From the NCBI RefSeq assembly GCF_006757745.1, contig NZ_AP019741.1, positions 1 to 64,000 on the forward strand: 64,000 bases of DNA, read 5' to 3'. A program made the position numbers and the translations under genes. The DNA is from Acinetobacter radioresistens DSM 6976 = NBRC 102413 = CIP 103788 (GTDB lineage: Bacteria; Pseudomonadota; Gammaproteobacteria; Pseudomonadales; Moraxellaceae). Positions within the stretch are counted from its first letter, which is position 1. Every line of letters begins with the position of its first letter. Below are positions 61,112-64,000 of this stretch, one piece after another. The notes under the pieces are model-generated. The model was not told the DNA's origin, made no database searches, and saw nothing but the letters and a program-made list of their open reading frames with translations.

Positions 61112-61689
61112 ACACACTCAATTTCAGAAATTCTATATTTCAGTCGGGTATAGGTATTTTTGACATTGAAGATAGATTCATTCCAATGTTTAATTTGCTG
61201 TTGTTCCTTAGTGATCTGTTCCATTTCTAAAGGCGTTAAAACAATAGATTTAATTCTCAAATCTGTTCCAACTTTCAAATCAAACGAGTCAAAGATGGCA
61301 AAGAGGTAGACTTTGCCGAACTCTTTAAGATAGTTATGAACTTCATCACTAAATTGGATTTTTGCCGCTCGGCAAAAGGTGTACATCCCTTTTTTATCAA
61401 TATTTTTACATGAAACTTCAATAAACTTTTCCCGATCAGAAATTGAAAATATCGAATCACACCGTTTTTTTGAGTTTGTTGTAATTGAATAACTTGAAAT
61501 CCTATTCGCCAACTTTCCAGAATTTATATCCTCTATTAAAGGAGAGGGGAGAGGGCGCTCGTCCTTTGAAGGTACAGTTGGTAAATGTTCTTCTTTAATA
61601 ATTTTAAGCTTGATTGATTGCCGGAATATTAGTTGTATATCACTAACATCCTCAAAATAATTCTGAATATAGATATTAAAAAAGTTCAT
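61108..61689 (-). CDS. Hypothetical protein upstream of the nuclease
   Basis: Start chosen at ATG 61689 (MNFFNIYIQNYF); a TTG at 61731 gives 14 more residues. The central part (SDREKFIEVSCKNIDKKGMYTFCRAAKIQFSDEVHNYL) shows ExSCK, like the E-x-K of restriction-like nuclease folds, but this is weak. The gene contains a one-mismatch copy of the array palindrome (61362-61375). It overlaps the nuclease gene, so the two are co-expressed, perhaps as nuclease and partner. Confidence 0.55.
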   Translation of the reverse strand: MNFFNIYIQNYFEDVSDIQLIFRQSIKLKIIKEEHLPTVPSKDERPLPSPLIEDINSGKLANRISSYSITTNSKKRCDSIFSISDREKFIEVSCKNIDKKGMYTFCRAAKIQFSDEVHNYLKEFGKVYLFAIFDSFDLKVGTDLRIKSIVLTPLEMEQITKEQQQIKHWNESIFNVKNTYTRLKYRISEIECV

Positions 61690-61731
61690 GGATTTGATGC
61701 TTTGAATATTCAATATATCAAAGTTTAACAA

Positions 61732-61974
61732 TACATTACTTAATATTCAATTAATTAGACTAACAATATACATATAATAAACAATGGTTTAGCTATTTAT
61801 TAACGTTAATTAGCACTTTTATTTTTCTTTTTTTAGAGGTTATTATAGAATATATTTAATAATTAAATAACCAAAAAATAAATTATCTTAAAATATTTTA
61901 TTACCTTAATATTAAATTATTGTTAATTATATTGCATAATATGTGCATACTTTGCACTCCCAAAGATAAAGCTC
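61732..61974. other. AT-rich promoter region between divergent genes
   Basis: About 240 bp, over 80 percent A+T, with several AATATT steps; no gene or clear repeat. It should hold the promoters for the minus operon and the 53-aa gene. Confidence 0.4.
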
Positions 61975-62136
61975 ATGAAACTTCCTTGTACACTCAGAAA
62001 CCATCCAAATCGGTTCCAAATTATTTTGGTTTTAATTCTTTCCACACTGTTAGCCACTCTATCTGTCTACTATGCTTTTGATAATTTAGCTGCTCAAAGT
62101 GAAGCAAAAGCTTTTACTAAAAACATTAAACGATAA
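61975..62136 (+). CDS. Small membrane protein (53 aa)
   Basis: ATG to TAA gives MKLPCTLRNHPNRFQIILV..., with one membrane helix (about 15-35) and a short charged C-terminus (SEAKAFTKNIKR). It is below the usual length cut-off. Ribosome site is weak (AGATAAAG). Confidence 0.45.
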   Translation: MKLPCTLRNHPNRFQIILVLILSTLLATLSVYYAFDNLAAQSEAKAFTKNIKR

Positions 62137-62330
62137 ACTTAATCCACTAATGTAGATTACAATAAAATTCAACATACCTTTTTCCTGACCTCCTTCATTT
62201 AGCGTCAGCATAATGAATCAAGCGTAAGCCAAACATATAAAAGCATTGAGTGTCAGCGAAATGCCGCAGCGCAAGCGGAGCGGTTTTTGGTATGTGCGAC
62301 TTAAACAGTTTTAAGCCACACATTAGGGAA
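62137..62330. other. Spacer with GC-rich hairpins
   Basis: CCGC/GCGG (62264-62283) followed by T5 could be a plus-strand terminator; a second imperfect inverted repeat is TGTGCGACTTAAA (62293) and TTTAAGCCACACA (62310), matching at 11 of 13 pairs. The stretch is richer in GC than its surroundings. Not recognised as any known oriT. Confidence 0.5.
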
Positions 62331-64000
62331 TTAGAATAGGTCTAGTTGAAGGGCTAACTTAATCTCACCATTTACAAGCATTTTGATGCAACCTTTACTC
62401 CTTTTAGTTGTCTTTACTTCACTTTGGGCGATGGCCTTTTCATCGTCAAAATTTTCAGATTCGACATTATTAATGCTTGGAATCTGTTTTGTAATAGTGC
62501 TTTCTTCGATCTTTGCCTGTAGTCGTGAAATCTCAGCTTCATTTTCTAAAAGAAGTTCTTCAAGTTTACTTTCTGGGTCTGCATCTGCTAAGGAAGTTTG
62601 AACCAAACTTAAGCGCAATTTTTTGTATTGAAGTTCTGATTCACTTTCAAAAATAGCGCCGATCTTCGGTTTAATTTGACTGATAATCTCTTTTGCATTT
62701 TTCAGAGCCTTAGTGGTTCTGCTCTCAATTTCGCTGAACTCACTACCAACGCGATTTACTAATGTCAGTAATAGAGTTGCAATGTTAATCACTGTGAGGC
62801 GATTATCTGGAACGTTCCCAAATGCAATATCATATTCTTGGTCTTTCGTTGTTACGGACAATTCACACCCAACACCACGCTTAAGCAATGGCAAGCCAAA
62901 CAAAGTACCAAAATCATAAATAGATTCATTTTTTAACAATTTGAAAATTTCCTCTGCTGCATCTATGGAGTTATTAAACTCACCACCAGACGGCGCAACA
63001 TACACGAAAGGTTCTGATTTGTTCTTTAAAACAGATTTAACGGCTGTTTTTGCTTTTGTATATGAGAAAGGAACCTTATTGATGAAAATTTTCTTGTTAG
63101 CTGCTTTCAAACTATCCAGATATTCCATAGCATCGTTGTGATCTTTGAATACTTTGGCATTGATCTTTATATTGATTTGTTCGTTACGAAATATAGCTTC
63201 TTCTAGGCGAGGGCCATAGCAGAACAAAGCACTGTCTACATAGCTATCTTTACGAGCCGGCATAGTCTGTAACTGGTTTTCCGCTTTAGAAACCTGTAGG
63301 GCAAAATTGGCTTGCTTGCGAGAGTAGTTAGCTTTCAGCCGTTCAAGTTTTTGAATTTCAGCTTCTAGTTCTACACGTTCCATCATAAGAGGGTTGCCGG
63401 TCGCCAACGCAGCAATTTCTTTCATGCTGATTGCATCTGCTTCGGCACCAAAATCAATGCTGTGCTGACCTGTATAGTTTCTAAGTACACCAATCATTTT
63501 TAACTTAATGCTGTTTAGCTCCCACATACGGGCATCACATGAATTTTCTGTAACGTAGCAGCTAATTCCGATTTCAAACGTATCAGCGCCTAACAGCTCA
63601 TAAAGCATGTTCCCTTGCCGTAAAATACGGCCTTCGCGCTGCTCGATGTCTGACGGTTTAAAAGTTACATCTGCATGATGCAAATGTACTAAACGCTTTT
63701 GCACGTTAGTACCACACCCCATTTTCGGTGTGCTTCCGATCAATACGCGAACTTCACCAGAATTTACCAGATCAAAAATATCTTGCTTTTCTTGGTCCGT
63801 TTTAGCTTCTTGAATAAAACGAATTTCATTGCTTGGGATTCCTAACGAAACTAGGTGATCTTTGATCTCCTGATAAGCTGACCAATTAGATTCTTGAGCA
63901 TCACGCATTGCTTCTATTTCGCTTGCATTAAAGCTTTCTAAACGATCTTCTAACACCTGAATAGCGATTTCGTTTTCTTCATCAATAGCGGTCTGTAGCT
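62331..64000 (-). CDS. Large helicase-bearing polyvalent protein, C-terminal part
   Basis: The frame is still open at the window end, so the N-terminus lies beyond 64000; the visible 556 codons are the C-terminal part. The visible start holds helicase motifs of an SNF2-type second lobe: VRVLIGSTPKMGCGTNVQ, LVHLHHADVTFKPSDIEQREGRILRQGN, followed by CDARMWE. This pattern is that of giant plasmid/phage proteins that carry a methylase and helicase (DarB-like). The last 380 residues are coiled-coil and charged and end in LALQLDLF. Such proteins protect entering DNA from restriction; role here is inferred. Confidence 0.8.
   Translation of the reverse strand, partial: LQTAIDEENEIAIQVLEDRLESFNASEIEAMRDAQESNWSAYQEIKDHLVSLGIPSNEIRFIQEAKTDQEKQDIFDLVNSGEVRVLIGSTPKMGCGTNVQKRLVHLHHADVTFKPSDIEQREGRILRQGNMLYELLGADTFEIGISCYVTENSCDARMWELNSIKLKMIGVLRNYTGQHSIDFGAEADAISMKEIAALATGNPLMMERVELEAEIQKLERLKANYSRKQANFALQVSKAENQLQTMPARKDSYVDSALFCYGPRLEEAIFRNEQINIKINAKVFKDHNDAMEYLDSLKAANKKIFINKVPFSYTKAKTAVKSVLKNKSEPFVYVAPSGGEFNNSIDAAEEIFKLLKNESIYDFGTLFGLPLLKRGVGCELSVTTKDQEYDIAFGNVPDNRLTVINIATLLLTLVNRVGSEFSEIESRTTKALKNAKEIISQIKPKIGAIFESESELQYKKLRLSLVQTSLADADPESKLEELLLENEAEISRLQAKIEESTITKQIPSINNVESENFDDEKAIAQSEVKTTKRSKGCIKMLVNGEIKLALQLDLF

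Noticed and set aside
1..64000. XerC/XerD (pdif) modules common on Acinetobacter plasmids
   Set aside because: I did not see the 28-bp pdif pattern; a systematic search was not possible by eye.

Overview
The window looks like part of a large, AT-rich, conjugative plasmid of a gammaproteobacterium, most likely Acinetobacter. This is an inference. It rests on the low GC content, an IS5-family (IS903-group) element with a 9-bp target duplication, a RecA of gammaproteobacterial type, F-type transfer genes (traW, traU, trbC, dsbC), an actin-type partition pair, a plasmid H-NS, and many small membrane or secreted proteins of unknown function. No rRNA, tRNA or core metabolic gene was seen. Replication initiator, relaxase and coupling protein are not in this window.

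Layout. 1-4.0 kb: minus-strand accessory run (LPD1 metallopeptidase-like protein, secreted adhesin-E-like protein, NERD protein). 4.1-6.5 kb: plus-strand lipoprotein, Sel1 protein and small genes. 6.5-10.3 kb: unknowns, a MazG-like NTP pyrophosphohydrolase and a Sel1 protein. 10.3-17.1 kb: a type IV CRISPR-Cas locus of IV-A character, split into csf1-csf5(cas6)-dinG and csf3-csf2 with an hns gene between, and no array. 17.2-20.9 kb: divergent plus-strand genes including a 564-aa Sel1 protein. 21-23.8 kb: plasmid recA followed by a DndB-like DGQHR protein. 24-27.2 kb: unknowns and an AcrVA2-like protein. 27.3-28.6 kb: two genes, each behind a near-identical structured leader RNA. 28.7-32 kb: a DUF4116-like repeat protein, a stand-alone DsbD N-terminal domain and an M41-like membrane peptidase without AAA domain. 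32.2-34.1 kb: a three-gene operon ending in a Cas6f/Csy4-like endoribonuclease. 34-46 kb: mostly membrane and envelope unknowns, a candidate sRNA, a Sel1 lipoprotein and a triple-HTH protein. 46.7-51.7 kb: parM-parR-dsbC-traW-traU-trbC in one co-directional run. 51.8-55.5 kb: lipoprotein, Toprim protein and PIF1-like helicase. 56.1-57.1 kb: the IS. 57.5-57.9 kb: a decayed zinc-finger gene. 57.9-59.1 kb: a membrane-anchored Toprim paralogue. 59.3-60.0 kb: a tandem array built on a 14-bp palindrome. 60.1-64 kb: a secreted NucA-type nuclease and the C-terminal part of a large helicase-bearing protein.

How the parts may work together. Eight minus-strand transcription units (recA, the Cas6f-like operon, the helicase/Toprim operon, the membrane Toprim gene, the triple-HTH gene and three unknown operons) share a promoter with the same 13-bp motif between -35 and -10, which suggests one plasmid regulon for DNA handling and establishment. 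The CRISPR-related content (type IV effector genes, a Cas6f-like RNase, an AcrVA2-like protein) points to conflict among mobile elements. The twin leader RNAs at 27.5-28.0 kb show two competing helices with a compensatory change and are the best candidate for an undescribed regulatory element.
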